A stretch of 64,000 nt of DNA from Nocardioides luteus. GTDB taxonomy: Bacteria; Actinomycetota; Actinomycetes; Propionibacteriales; Nocardioidaceae. How positions within the stretch are numbered: the first letter of the stretch is position 1; every line of letters begins with the position of its first letter. The stretch lies in contig NZ_JZDQ02000020.1 of assembly GCF_000960475.2 (NCBI RefSeq), positions 1 through 64,000 of the forward strand, given 5' to 3'. Made by a program: the position numbers and the translations under genes. Below, in pieces: positions 1-7,586 of this stretch. The notes below the pieces were generated by a model, which was not told where the DNA came from, made no database searches, and saw nothing but the letters and a program-made list of their open reading frames with translations.

Positions 1-755
1 CCGAGGTAGAGCTCGATCACCTTCGGGTCGTCGGCCAGCTCGCGGCCGGCGCCCGTGTAGGCGTTGCGGCCCTGGTCGAGGACGTAGCCGCGGTCGCAGA
101 TCTGCAGGCAGCGGCGGGCGTTCTGCTCGACCATCACGACCGAGACGCCGGCCTTGTTGATCTTGCGGGTCTGGACGAAGACCTCGTCCTGCATGACCGG
201 CGAGAGCCCCGCGGAGGGCTCGTCGAGCAGCAGTACCGACGGCTCCATCATCAGCGCCCGGCCCATCGCGACCATCTGGCGCTCACCGCCGGAGAGCCCG
301 CCGGCACGCTGCTTGCGCCGCTCGCCGAGGGCCGGGAAGATCCCGGTGACGAAGTCGAACCGCTCGGCGAACTTCTTCGGGGACTGGTAGCAGCCCATCT
401 CGAGGTTCTCCTCGATGGTCAGGCTCGGGAAGACGTTGTTCGTTTGCGGGACGAACCCGATCCCCCGGCTGACCAGCTCGTCGGCACGCTTGCCGGTGAT
501 GTCCTCACCCTTCAGCTTGACCGAGCCCTCATGGATCTTCACCAGGCCGAACAGCGCCTTGAGGAGCGTCGACTTGCCGGCTCCGTTGGGACCGATGATG
601 CCGACCAGCTCGCCGGGCTGGCAGTAGAGGTCGGTGTCGTTGAGGATGTTGACCCCGGGGAGGTAGCCGGCGATGAGCCCGTCGGCACGGAGCACCGCAC
701 CCTCGGCCTCGCTCAGGTGCTTCTCGCGGAACTTCTCCGCATCGGTGGACGTCAC
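1..755 (-). CDS. livF: Branched-chain amino-acid ABC transporter ATP-binding protein LivF (3' end cut by window)
   Basis: Second ATPase of a high-affinity branched-chain amino-acid importer, acting on the cytoplasmic face with LivG under the LivH/LivM channel. The translation shows Walker A (GPNGAGKST), the signature LSGGERQM and Walker B (LLLDEPSAGLSP), then the EQNARR switch region typical of LivF rather than LivG. About 251 residues are present and only the last few are lost at the window edge. The chosen GTG start overlaps the livG stop as GTGA, which implies translational coupling. It is the last visible gene of a livH-M-G-F operon running leftwards. No periplasmic binding protein gene is visible, so it may lie beyond the edge. 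Substrate specificity is inferred from family. Confidence 0.92.
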   Translation of the reverse strand, partial: MTSTDAEKFREKHLSEAEGAVLRADGLIAGYLPGVNILNDTDLYCQPGELVGIIGPNGAGKSTLLKALFGLVKIHEGSVKLKGEDITGKRADELVSRGIGFVPQTNNVFPSLTIEENLEMGCYQSPKKFAERFDFVTGIFPALGERRKQRAGGLSGGERQMVAMGRALMMEPSVLLLDEPSAGLSPVMQDEVFVQTRKINKAGVSVVMVEQNARRCLQICDRGYVLDQGRNAYTGAGRELADDPKVIELYL

Positions 756-1711
756 TTCGCCTCCTCCTCTTCGATCTCGGCCACGACCTCGGCCTCGAGC
801 GCCTCTTCGTCGAGCTCGCTCAGGTCGGTGTCGTGGTGGGCCCCGAGATAGGCGTCGATGACACGCTGGTCGGCCATGACCGAGTCCGGGGTGCCCTCAG
901 CGACGATCTTCCCCTGGGCCATCACGATCACCCAGTCGGAGATGTCGCGGACCATGTCCATGTCGTGCTCGACGAAGAGGACCGTGCGGCCCTCGTCGCG
1001 CAGCGACTTCACGTGGCCCAGCAGCGACTGCTTCAGGGCCGGGTTCACACCCGCCATCGGCTCGTCGAGCATGACCAGCTCCGGGTCGACCATGAGCGCA
1101 CGGGCCATCTCGAGCAGCTTGCGCTGGCCGCCGGAGAGCGACCCGGCGAAGTCCTCACGCTTCTTGTCGAGCAGGAACCGGGCGAGCAGCTCGTCGGCCT
1201 TCTTGGTGACCTCGTCCTCCTGGTTGCCCCACAGGAACTTGAACGGGGCGGTCCAGAACCGCTCACCCTTCTGCCCGGTGGCGCCCAGCCGCATGTTCTC
1301 GATCACGGTGAGCTTGGCCAGCACCTTGGTGAGCTGGAAGGTGCGCACCATCCCGAGGCGGGCGACCTTGTAGGGGGCGACGCCCTTGAGCGACTTCCCC
1401 TCCAGGCTCCAGGAGCCGGAGTTGGGCTGGTCGAAGCCGGTCAGCAGGTTGAAGAACGTCGTCTTCCCGGCCCCGTTGGGGCCGATCAGCGCGGTGATCG
1501 CACCACGCTGGATCTCGACGTGGTCGACGTCGACGGCGGTGAGCCCGCCGAACGTACGCGTGATGTTGTCGGCGACGACGATCGGGTCGGGCTTCTTGCT
1601 GCCCGGCTCCGTGCTCACCCCGACCAGGCCCGCGGGCCCGGTCTTGCTCATGTCGGCGTTCTTCTCTGCGTTGTTCTCTGCGTTCGTCTGGTCAGTCATG
1701 TCAGCGTCCAT
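752..1711 (-). CDS. livG: Branched-chain amino-acid ABC transporter ATP-binding protein LivG
   Basis: First ATPase of the LIV-type importer. Walker A GPNGAGKTT, signature LSGGQRKL, Walker B VMLDEPMAGVNP and the LFVEHDMDMV switch are all visible, the last being a LivG hallmark. The protein has 319 residues, longer than the usual 255, because of an Asn/Ala/Glu-rich N-terminal stretch of about 45 residues and an acidic C-terminal tail of about 30 residues rich in Glu. The ATG at 1711 overlaps the end of livM by 11 bases. A second in-frame ATG at 1699 sits just after the livM stop and is an alternative start. The gene lies in the livHMGF operon. Confidence 0.92.
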   Translation of the reverse strand: MDADMTDQTNAENNAEKNADMSKTGPAGLVGVSTEPGSKKPDPIVVADNITRTFGGLTAVDVDHVEIQRGAITALIGPNGAGKTTFFNLLTGFDQPNSGSWSLEGKSLKGVAPYKVARLGMVRTFQLTKVLAKLTVIENMRLGATGQKGERFWTAPFKFLWGNQEDEVTKKADELLARFLLDKKREDFAGSLSGGQRKLLEMARALMVDPELVMLDEPMAGVNPALKQSLLGHVKSLRDEGRTVLFVEHDMDMVRDISDWVIVMAQGKIVAEGTPDSVMADQRVIDAYLGAHHDTDLSELDEEALEAEVVAEIEEEEAK

Positions 1712-2693
1712 CGATCGCGATCTCCCTACGGTCGCCGAAGATCCCCTGGGGACGGAAGATCATCAGCAGCATGATGGCCAGACCCAGCACGATGTAGCGG
1801 ATCACACTGGCCTGGGTGTCGGTCATGATCACCGTCGGGATCCATCCGCCCTTACCGGCAGACTGGCTGAAGAACGAGCCCAGCCCCGCGATCAGGAACC
1901 AGAACAGGACCGATCCGACGACGGGGCCCAGCACCCGGGCGGCACCACCGAGGAGCAGCGCGGCGAAGGCGTAGAAGGTCATCAGCGTGGAGTAGTCGCT
2001 CGGAACCACGGAGGCCTGCTTGAGCGCCAGGAACATGCCGCCCAGACCACCGATGACGCCACCGAGCGCCAGCGCCTGCATCTTGTACGCGAAGACGTTC
2101 TTGCCCAGCGAGCGGACCGCGTCCTCGTCCTCACGGATCGAGCGGAGCACACGGCCCCACGGGCTGCGCATCAGTGCCCACACGAGCAGGCAGCAGAGCG
2201 CGACCAGGATCCAGCCGACGGTCAGCGACCACAGGTCGTTGCGACCGAACGAGATGATGCCCAGGTCGATGCCGCTGCTGTAGGGGTTGGCCTGCTGGAA
2301 CGGCCTGGCGTAGCCGTTGAGACCGTTGGAGCCACCGAAGGTCTCCTTCATCTCCACCGAGCCGAAGACGAACCGCAGCACCTCGGCCGCGGCGATCGTG
2401 ACGATCGCCAGATAGTCCGCACGCAGACGCAGCGTCGGCACACCCAGGATCACGGCGAGCACCAGCGGCGCCACCAGCGACATCACGATGCCGAGCCAGA
2501 ACGGCGCACCGAAGGTGACCACGGAGACGGCCAGGCCGTACGCACCCACCGCGACGAACCCGGCCTGCCCGAAGTTGAGCAGCCCGGTGTAGCCGAAGTG
2601 GATGTTGAGGCCGATCGCAGCCAGGGCGAAGACGATCGCCTGCGGGCCCAGCGCCTGCTGCAGCGCCGCCCGGAGAATGTCGAGAATGTCCAT
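1701..2693 (-). CDS. livM: Branched-chain amino-acid ABC transporter permease LivM
   Basis: Integral membrane permease, 330 residues with about nine or ten hydrophobic segments. It shows the LivM-type stretch HFGYTGLLNFGQAGFVAVGA near residue 35 and the EAA-like cytoplasmic loop around SPWGRVLRSIREDE, which contacts the ATPases. It ends in the short FRPQGIFG motif shared with LivH. The start is supported by an AGGAGA ribosome site about five bases upstream of the ATG. The gene begins eight bases after the livH stop and overlaps livG. The family transports Leu, Ile, Val or related compounds; the true substrate is not visible from sequence. Confidence 0.92.
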   Translation of the reverse strand: MDILDILRAALQQALGPQAIVFALAAIGLNIHFGYTGLLNFGQAGFVAVGAYGLAVSVVTFGAPFWLGIVMSLVAPLVLAVILGVPTLRLRADYLAIVTIAAAEVLRFVFGSVEMKETFGGSNGLNGYARPFQQANPYSSGIDLGIISFGRNDLWSLTVGWILVALCCLLVWALMRSPWGRVLRSIREDEDAVRSLGKNVFAYKMQALALGGVIGGLGGMFLALKQASVVPSDYSTLMTFYAFAALLLGGAARVLGPVVGSVLFWFLIAGLGSFFSQSAGKGGWIPTVIMTDTQASVIRYIVLGLAIMLLMIFRPQGIFGDRREIAIDGR

Positions 2694-2701
2694 TGTCTCT
2701 C

Positions 2702-4042
2702 CTACCCGAGCCGCTCTTTACGACCCAGGATGCCCTGGGGTCGCACCAGCAGGATCACGATCATGATCAGCAGCGGGCCGATCTCCTTGATCGAGGTGGG
2801 TACGCCGAACAGCGGCCCGAGCTCGTAGACGAGCCCGATCACCATCGAGCCCACCAGGGCACCCCAGATCGTGCCGAGACCACCCAGGGTGACCGCGGCG
2901 AGGATGACCAGCAGGATCCGCATGCCCATGAAGCTGTTGACCTGCAGCTGCATCGCGTAGAGCACACCGGACAGCGCGGTCAGCGCGCCACCGATCACCC
3001 ACGCGTTGGTGATGACGCCGTCGACCCGCAGTCCCGAGGACGCGGCCAGTGCCGGGTTGTCCGAGACCGCACGCATCGCCTTGCCCATCCGGCTCTTGGC
3101 CATCCACACGCACACCGCGGTGATGGTGACGATCGCGATGGCGACGATGATCGCCTCGCGGTCGGCGAGCGAGAGGCCGAGGTAGTACCAGTGCTGCTCG
3201 CGCTGCTGGCCGTTGTACTGCGACAGCGAGTGGGTCGAGGAGCCGTAGAAGTACTGGAACAGGTAGCGCAGGAAGATCGCCAGGCCGATCGAGATGATCA
3301 TCATCGCGATCAGGCCGGTTCCGCGGCGGCGCAGCGGACCCCACAGCACCTTGTCCTGGACGTAGCCACCCAGGCCACCGAGGACGACCGCGACGATGCC
3401 GGCCAGGATCACCGAGACCGAGGCGAGGCCGCCGGTCTTGAAGATCTGGTCGAAGCTCAGGGCCATCACGGCGCCGAAGGTGAGCATCTCACCATGGGCG
3501 AAGTTGGACAGGCCGGTCGTGCCGAAGATGAGCGAGAAGCCGAGGCCGGCCAGACACAGGACCAGGGCGAACACGATCCCCGCTCGCAGGTTCTGGGCGA
3601 AGTCCTTGACGAAGCTCGACTGCTCGCCGGCGGTGACCCCGATCGGGAAGATCGCTCGGTTGTTCGGGCCCTGGAAACGTACGGTGACGGTGACCTTGTC
3701 CTTGGTGTCCTCATCGAGGACGGTCCCTTCGGGGAGCGTCTTCTCGTCGAGGGTCACGGTGTACTTCCCGAGCTCCTCGACGACGATGGTCGCCACGCCC
3801 TTGTCGTCGGTGACGCCCTCACCGGCCTTCTTGCCGTCCTTGCTGACCTCGAGGGTCACTCCCGGGATCGGTTTCGGATTGCCTTGGGCATCCTTGTTGG
3901 CCTCGTCCTGAAGCGTCACCTGGATCGCGGTGGCGTCCGGCGGTGGGGTCTCGGTCGCCTGTGCGGCGACCGGGCTCCCCACCAACAGCACCATCAGCGC
4001 ACCGATGAGCGCGACGAGGACTCTGTAGAGCCGCTTGCGCAC
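2702..4042 (-). CDS. livH: LivH permease with a secreted N-terminal Ig-like domain
   Basis: Residues about 150-446 form a normal LivH permease: the conserved FGTTGLSNFAHGEMLTFGA stretch, an EAA-like loop SRMGKAMRAVSDNPALAA and a C-terminal RPQGILG motif. The first 150 residues are not part of a usual LivH of about 300 residues. They comprise a signal-peptide-like start (MRKRLYRVLVALIGALMVLL, Ala-rich cleavage region ending AAQA near residue 29) and a roughly 110-residue extracytoplasmic segment. That segment has a beta-sandwich pattern (PIPGVTLEVSKDGKKAGEGV, then GVATIVVEELGKYTVTLDE) recalling Cna-B or carboxypeptidase-regulatory-like folds. The GTG start follows AGGAG by eight bases. It is the first gene of livHMGF. 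The extra domain is seen directly; its fold and role are inferred. Confidence 0.88.
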   Translation of the reverse strand: MRKRLYRVLVALIGALMVLLVGSPVAAQATETPPPDATAIQVTLQDEANKDAQGNPKPIPGVTLEVSKDGKKAGEGVTDDKGVATIVVEELGKYTVTLDEKTLPEGTVLDEDTKDKVTVTVRFQGPNNRAIFPIGVTAGEQSSFVKDFAQNLRAGIVFALVLCLAGLGFSLIFGTTGLSNFAHGEMLTFGAVMALSFDQIFKTGGLASVSVILAGIVAVVLGGLGGYVQDKVLWGPLRRRGTGLIAMMIISIGLAIFLRYLFQYFYGSSTHSLSQYNGQQREQHWYYLGLSLADREAIIVAIAIVTITAVCVWMAKSRMGKAMRAVSDNPALAASSGLRVDGVITNAWVIGGALTALSGVLYAMQLQVNSFMGMRILLVILAAVTLGGLGTIWGALVGSMVIGLVYELGPLFGVPTSIKEIGPLLIMIVILLVRPQGILGRKERLG

Positions 4043-4072
4043 GTGGGTACTCCTGCCTGTGTGTCCTAAAGA

Positions 4073-4114
4073 CGGATCCTCGCACCAGCTGACGTCGCTG
4101 GTCGGCCGGATCCG
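4073..4114 (-). promoter_or_regulatory. Hairpin in the livH 5' leader
   Basis: Outer arms GGATCCG/CGGATCC enclose a second stem ACCAGC/GCTGGT with a seven-base loop. The element lies about 30 bases upstream of the livH start in the pdtaR-livH gap and is followed in the livH direction by a short T-containing run (TCTTT). It could be the pdtaR terminator or an attenuator for livHMGF. I recognise no named riboswitch. Confidence 0.4.
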
Positions 4115-4209
4115 CGCGGGCAGTCTAGGCCGACGTCACCCACGAACAAGCCACAGGTTGGCCCTCATCTGAGACCGCAACCGTTCTGTGACGTGCCGTT
4201 TACACGGAT

Positions 4210-4833
4210 TCAGGTACGTGGCCCGCTGACGCCGTGCTCGATGACGCCCTCGGCGACCTGGCGCATCGAGAGCCGCAGGTCCATCGCGGTCTTCTGGATC
4301 CACCGGAACGCCTCGGGCTCGCTCAGCGTCAGCCCCTCCTGCAGGATGCCCTTGGCCCGGTCGACCGCCTTGCGGGTCTCCAGCCGGTCGGTCAGACCGG
4401 CGACCTCCTTCTCGAGCTGGGCGAGCTCCTGGAAGCGGCTCACCGCCAGCTCGATCGCGGGCACCAGATCGGTGATGTTGAACGGCTTGACGAGGTAGGC
4501 CATCGCCCCCGCGTCCCGGGCCCGTTCCACCAGGTCGCGCTGGGAGAACGCGGTCAGCATGACCACCGGGGCGATCCGGTCGCGCGCGATCGCCTCCGCC
4601 GCCGCGATCCCGTCGAGCACCGGCATCTTCACGTCGAGGATCACCAGGTCGGGTCTGTGCTCGGTGGCCAGCTCGATGGCAGCCTTGCCGTCGCCGGCCT
4701 CACCGACGACCTCGTAACCCTCCTCGGTGAGCATCTCCTTGAGGTCCATCCTGATCAGGACTTCGTCCTCGGCGATGACGACCGTACGCCGCGCCTGGGT
4801 CTCCGGGGTGCTGCTGGGGTTGCTCTCCGTCAC
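4210..4833 (-). CDS. pdtaR: ANTAR-domain response regulator (PdtaR-like)
   Basis: Two-component response regulator that, in the Rv1626/PdtaR family, binds RNA hairpins through a C-terminal ANTAR domain to control antitermination or translation. The receiver domain occupies residues about 18-130, with acidic pocket AEDE, phospho-acceptor in LVILDVKMPVLDG, conserved Thr in VMLTAFS and Lys in YLVKPF. The ANTAR helices follow (ETRKAVDRAKGILQEGLTLSEPEAFRWIQ). The GTG at 4833 was chosen because a TAGTCT box ends six bases before it, fitting a leaderless transcript; an in-frame GTG at 4839 would lie upstream. It is monocistronic, between livH and the tRNA. The cognate kinase (PdtaS) is not in the window. 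Confidence 0.9.
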   Translation of the reverse strand: MTESNPSSTPETQARRTVVIAEDEVLIRMDLKEMLTEEGYEVVGEAGDGKAAIELATEHRPDLVILDVKMPVLDGIAAAEAIARDRIAPVVMLTAFSQRDLVERARDAGAMAYLVKPFNITDLVPAIELAVSRFQELAQLEKEVAGLTDRLETRKAVDRAKGILQEGLTLSEPEAFRWIQKTAMDLRLSMRQVAEGVIEHGVSGPRT

Positions 4834-4839
4834 GAGCAC

Positions 4840-4845
4840 AGACTA
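4840..4845 (-). promoter_or_regulatory. Putative -10 box of leaderless pdtaR
   Basis: TAGTCT on the minus strand followed by six bases and then the GTG start of pdtaR. This TANNNT-N6-start spacing is typical of actinobacterial leaderless mRNAs. No clear -35 was seen. Confidence 0.45.
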
Positions 4846-4910
4846 GGCCATCACGGGCACGTCCCGGTGCAGTGATTCCGCCCACGGTCCGGTAAGTTTG
4901 GCGAATGCCA

Positions 4911-4926
4911 GGCCCGCTCGCGGGCC
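4911..4926 (+). other. Short hairpin immediately upstream of the tRNA
   Basis: GGCCCG-CTCG-CGGGCC forms a perfect 6-bp stem with a four-base loop and ends five bases before the tRNA 5' end. It would lie in the precursor leader next to the RNase P site. A weak TAAGTT box at 4892-4897 could be the promoter -10. Confidence 0.4.
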
Positions 4927-4931
4927 GGAGA

Positions 4932-5007
4932 GCCCCGGTACTCCAACGGCAGAGAGGGCGGTCTCAAACACCGTATAGTGTCGGTTCGAATCCGACTCGG
5001 GGCACCA
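4932..5007 (+). tRNA. tRNA with CAA anticodon (Leu-type decoding), short variable loop
   Basis: A full cloverleaf of 73 bases plus encoded CCA can be folded by hand: acceptor GCCCCGG/TCGGGGC (one G-T), three-pair D stem CTC/GAG with loop CAACGGCAGA, anticodon stem GCGGT/ACCGT, loop CTCAAAC (anticodon CAA at 4965-4967), five-base variable loop ATAGT, T arm GTCGG-TTCGAAT-CCGAC, discriminator A. CAA reads UUG (Leu). The D loop has the GG-CAGA spacing seen in leucine tRNAs and A73 also fits Leu. Bacterial tRNA-Leu, however, normally has a long variable arm, and this one has the short class I form. A HTH/LAGLIDADG gene starts 53 bases behind the CCA. A tRNA identity other than Leu cannot be excluded. 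Confidence 0.85.
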
Positions 5008-5060
5008 GATTCGTTCGCACGTTCCATCGTGATGTCGGTGGTCGCAGGCAGACTACGACC

Positions 5061-5804
5061 GTGTACACAGCTCGTGTTCGCGCCGATGCGCTCGCGCTCC
5101 TCCGGCAGGGCGACTCGCTGTCGGCTGTGGCACGCGCGACAGGTGTCGCAAGATCCACCATCCGTGAGTGGAGGGACTGCGAGCCGCGCAACCGACCCGG
5201 CGCCTGCCCGCGGTGCGACGCACTGCCGATCGACCAGGAGGCGTACGCGGCTCTTCTCGGCTTCTACCTCGGCGACGGCCACATCGCGAGAGCCGCGCGC
5301 TACTACTTCATCCGGATCTCGTGCGACCTGGCCCATCCTCGGGTCATCGACGATGTAGTCGACCTGCTCGGCCGGATCAGGCCAGGCAGCAACGTATTCA
5401 TCGTCAGGAAGCCCGGCTGCGTGGACGTTCAGTTGAACTGGCAGCACTTGCCCTGCCTCTTCCCGCAGCACGGTCCCGGTCGCAAGCACGAGCGCAAGAT
5501 CGTGCTGGAGCCGTGGCAGCAGGACATCGTGTCAGCCCACCCCGGCCCGTTCCTCCGCGGGCTGTTCCATTCGGACGGTTGCCGAGTGGCGAACTGGGCG
5601 ACTCGGATCGTCGCCGGAAAGAAGAAGCGCTACGAGTACGGGCGCTGGCAGTTCGTCAACCACTCCGACGACATCCGCGACCTCTGCACCTGGGCGCTCG
5701 ACCTGGTCGGGATCCCCTGGCGCCAGTCCTCCTGGAAGACGATCAGCGTCTCGCGCCGCGAGGCGGTCGCGGCGCTCGACGCACTGATCGGTCCGAAGAC
5801 CTAG
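5061..5804 (+). CDS. HTH plus LAGLIDADG-type protein directly downstream of a tRNA
   Basis: A protein of 247 residues. Residues about 8-35 form a helix-turn-helix (LRQGDSLSAVARATGVARST followed by IREWRD), then a CPRC pair, then two LAGLIDADG-like blocks: ALLGFYLGDGHI near residue 70 and FLRGLFHSDGC near residue 165, each with the acidic residue used for metal-dependent DNA cleavage. A conserved middle block reads CLFPQHGPGRKHERKIVLEP. I know this architecture as a widespread, uncharacterised actinobacterial family. The open frame continues upstream through the tRNA, so the GTG at 5061, the first plausible start after it, was chosen. Co-transcription with the tRNA is likely. The stop overlaps the pyk stop on the other strand by four bases. 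Homing endonuclease or DNA-binding regulator are both possible. Confidence 0.75.
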   Translation: MYTARVRADALALLRQGDSLSAVARATGVARSTIREWRDCEPRNRPGACPRCDALPIDQEAYAALLGFYLGDGHIARAARYYFIRISCDLAHPRVIDDVVDLLGRIRPGSNVFIVRKPGCVDVQLNWQHLPCLFPQHGPGRKHERKIVLEPWQQDIVSAHPGPFLRGLFHSDGCRVANWATRIVAGKKKRYEYGRWQFVNHSDDIRDLCTWALDLVGIPWRQSSWKTISVSRREAVAALDALIGPKT

Positions 5805-7270
5805 CCCTTGCGCTCGTAGGCCGGCGCGACCTCGTTGATCGCGTCGCCGATGCGGTGGATGCGCAGGGCGTTGGTGGAGCCGGGGATGCCGGGAGGCGAG
5901 CCGGCGATGATGACGACGAGCTCGCCCTCCTCGACCCGGCCGAGCTTGAGCAGGTTCTCGTCGACCTGGCGGACCATCTCGTCGGTGTGCTCGACCTCGT
6001 CGGTGCGGAAGGTCTCGGTGCCCCAGCTGAGCGCGAGCTGGCTGCGTACGGCATCGGAGGGGGTGAAGGCGAGCAACGGGATCGCGCCGCGCAGCCGGGA
6101 GAGGCGGCGGGCGGAGTCGCCGGAGGTGGTGAAGGCGACCAGGTATTTCGCGCCGACCCGGTCGGCGACCTCGGCGGCGGCCTTGGCGATGACGCCGGAG
6201 CGGGTGTGCGGGTCCCAGTCGATGCGGCTGAGCTCGGCGGCGGCGGAGCCGTCCCGGGAGAGGGCGTGGCGCTCGGTGGCGGCGATGATGCGCGCCATGG
6301 TCTCGACGGTGTGGATCGGATACTCCCCCACGCTCGTCTCGGCGGAGAGCATCACCGCGTCGGCGCCGTCGAGGACGGCGTTGGCGACGTCGTTGGCCTC
6401 GGCGCGGGTGGGCGCCGGGTTGGAGATCATCGAGTCGAGCATCTGGGTGGCGACGATGACCGGCTTGGCGTTGAGGCGGGCCAGCTCGATGATCCGCTTC
6501 TGCAGGAACGGCACCTCCTCGAGCGGGCACTCCACGCCGAGGTCACCACGGGCGACCATGAACATGTCGAACGCGGCGATGACCTCGTCGAGGTTGTCGA
6601 TCGCCTGCGGCTTCTCGATCTTGGCGATGACCGGGACGACGCGCCCCTCCTCGTCCATGATCTTGCGGACGTCCTCGTAGTCCTTCGCGTTGCGCACGAA
6701 GCTGAGGGCGACCATGTCGACGCCCAGCTTGAGGGCGAACCGGAGGTCCTCCTCGTCCTTCTCGGACAGGGCCGGCACGGAGACGGCGACGCCGGGCAGG
6801 TTGATGCCCTTGTTGTTGGAGACCGGCCCACCGACCAGCACCTCGGTGTGGACGTCGGTGTCGTCGACCGCGGTGACCCGCAGGCGCAGCTTGCCGTCGT
6901 CGATCAGGATCGGGTCGCCGACCTTCACGTCGCCGGGCAGGCCCTTGTAGGTCGTCCCGCAGATCTTGTCGGTGCCGGTCACGTCCCGGGTGGTGATGGT
7001 CCAGGCCTGACCTCGGTGGAGCGTGGTCGATCCCTCCGCGAAGCGCTCGAGGCGGATCTTCGGGCCCTGCAGGTCGGCGAAGATGCCGACGCTGTGCCCG
7101 CTCGCCGCAGCCGCCTCCCGCACCAGCGCGTAGTTGCTGGAGTGGTCGTCGTGGGACCCATGGCTCATGTTCATCCGGGCCACGTCCATGCCTGCGTAGA
7201 CGAGCTCGCGGATGCGACGCTCCGTCCCGACGGCGGGTCCCAGGGTGCAGACGATCTTCGCTCTTCTCAC
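5801..7270 (-). CDS. pyk: Pyruvate kinase
   Basis: Converts phosphoenolpyruvate and ADP to pyruvate and ATP in glycolysis, in the cytoplasm. The protein has 489 residues, a normal length. Motifs seen: start KIVCTLGPA, MNMSHGSHDDH phosphate-binding loop, the catalytic Lys block VIAKIEKPQAI, MVARGDLGVECP, and TQMLDSMI. The effector-binding C-terminal domain is complete. The open frame extends 23 codons further upstream, but the GTG at 7270 matches the family N-terminus (VRRAKIVCTLGP) and has a TAGTCT box eight bases before it. Its 3' end overlaps the convergent HTH/LAGLIDADG gene by four bases (shared CTAG). Confidence 0.95.
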   Translation of the reverse strand: MRRAKIVCTLGPAVGTERRIRELVYAGMDVARMNMSHGSHDDHSSNYALVREAAAASGHSVGIFADLQGPKIRLERFAEGSTTLHRGQAWTITTRDVTGTDKICGTTYKGLPGDVKVGDPILIDDGKLRLRVTAVDDTDVHTEVLVGGPVSNNKGINLPGVAVSVPALSEKDEEDLRFALKLGVDMVALSFVRNAKDYEDVRKIMDEEGRVVPVIAKIEKPQAIDNLDEVIAAFDMFMVARGDLGVECPLEEVPFLQKRIIELARLNAKPVIVATQMLDSMISNPAPTRAEANDVANAVLDGADAVMLSAETSVGEYPIHTVETMARIIAATERHALSRDGSAAAELSRIDWDPHTRSGVIAKAAAEVADRVGAKYLVAFTTSGDSARRLSRLRGAIPLLAFTPSDAVRSQLALSWGTETFRTDEVEHTDEMVRQVDENLLKLGRVEEGELVVIIAGSPPGIPGSTNALRIHRIGDAINEVAPAYERKG

Positions 7271-7278
7271 GGGAGCCC

Positions 7279-7284
7279 AGACTA
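7279..7284 (-). promoter_or_regulatory. Putative -10 box of pyk
   Basis: TAGTCT, the same hexamer as upstream of pdtaR, lies eight bases before the pyk GTG. That predicts a leaderless or nearly leaderless message. Confidence 0.35.
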
Positions 7285-7514
7285 CCCCTCTGGATCGTTC
7301 AAACCAGCACCCGGACCACGTCCTGATCAGGCCGTTCATCCACGATTTTCGCCCTGGTCGACGTCGGATGTCGTCCCTCTACGCTGGGCCCGGCGCGAGG
7401 TCGCCGGCGGCTAGCCGCTCACCGCGGGCCCGGGCAATGCACGTGTGCCACAAACTCGTCGCCACAAGTGTGTACGAACTCTGTCGGATCCTCCGATCCG
7501 AGGGCTGAGACCCG

Positions 7515-7552
7515 ACTGGCCCGACACCTCCGAAGGGAGGTGCCGGGCCAGT
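7515..7552 (-). terminator. Strong hairpin terminator behind gltBD
   Basis: Arms of 16-17 bases (CTGGCCCGACACCTCC and GGAGGTGCCGGGCCAG) pair with one imperfect position around a GAAG loop, about 35 bases after the gltD stop. No T-run follows, which is usual for actinobacterial hairpin terminators. The rest of the 7271-7586 gap holds the pyk promoter and a small palindrome CGGATC-CTCC-GATCCG near 7483-7500. I see no gene there. Confidence 0.7.
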
Positions 7553-7586
7553 GGTCGGCACGCCGTTGTGCCTCGGCCTCTCGGCC

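Noticed and set aside
5168-7414. Plus-strand frame spanning the LAGLIDADG gene and opposite pyk
   Set aside because: It runs in a different frame from the LAGLIDADG motifs and antisense to pyruvate kinase.
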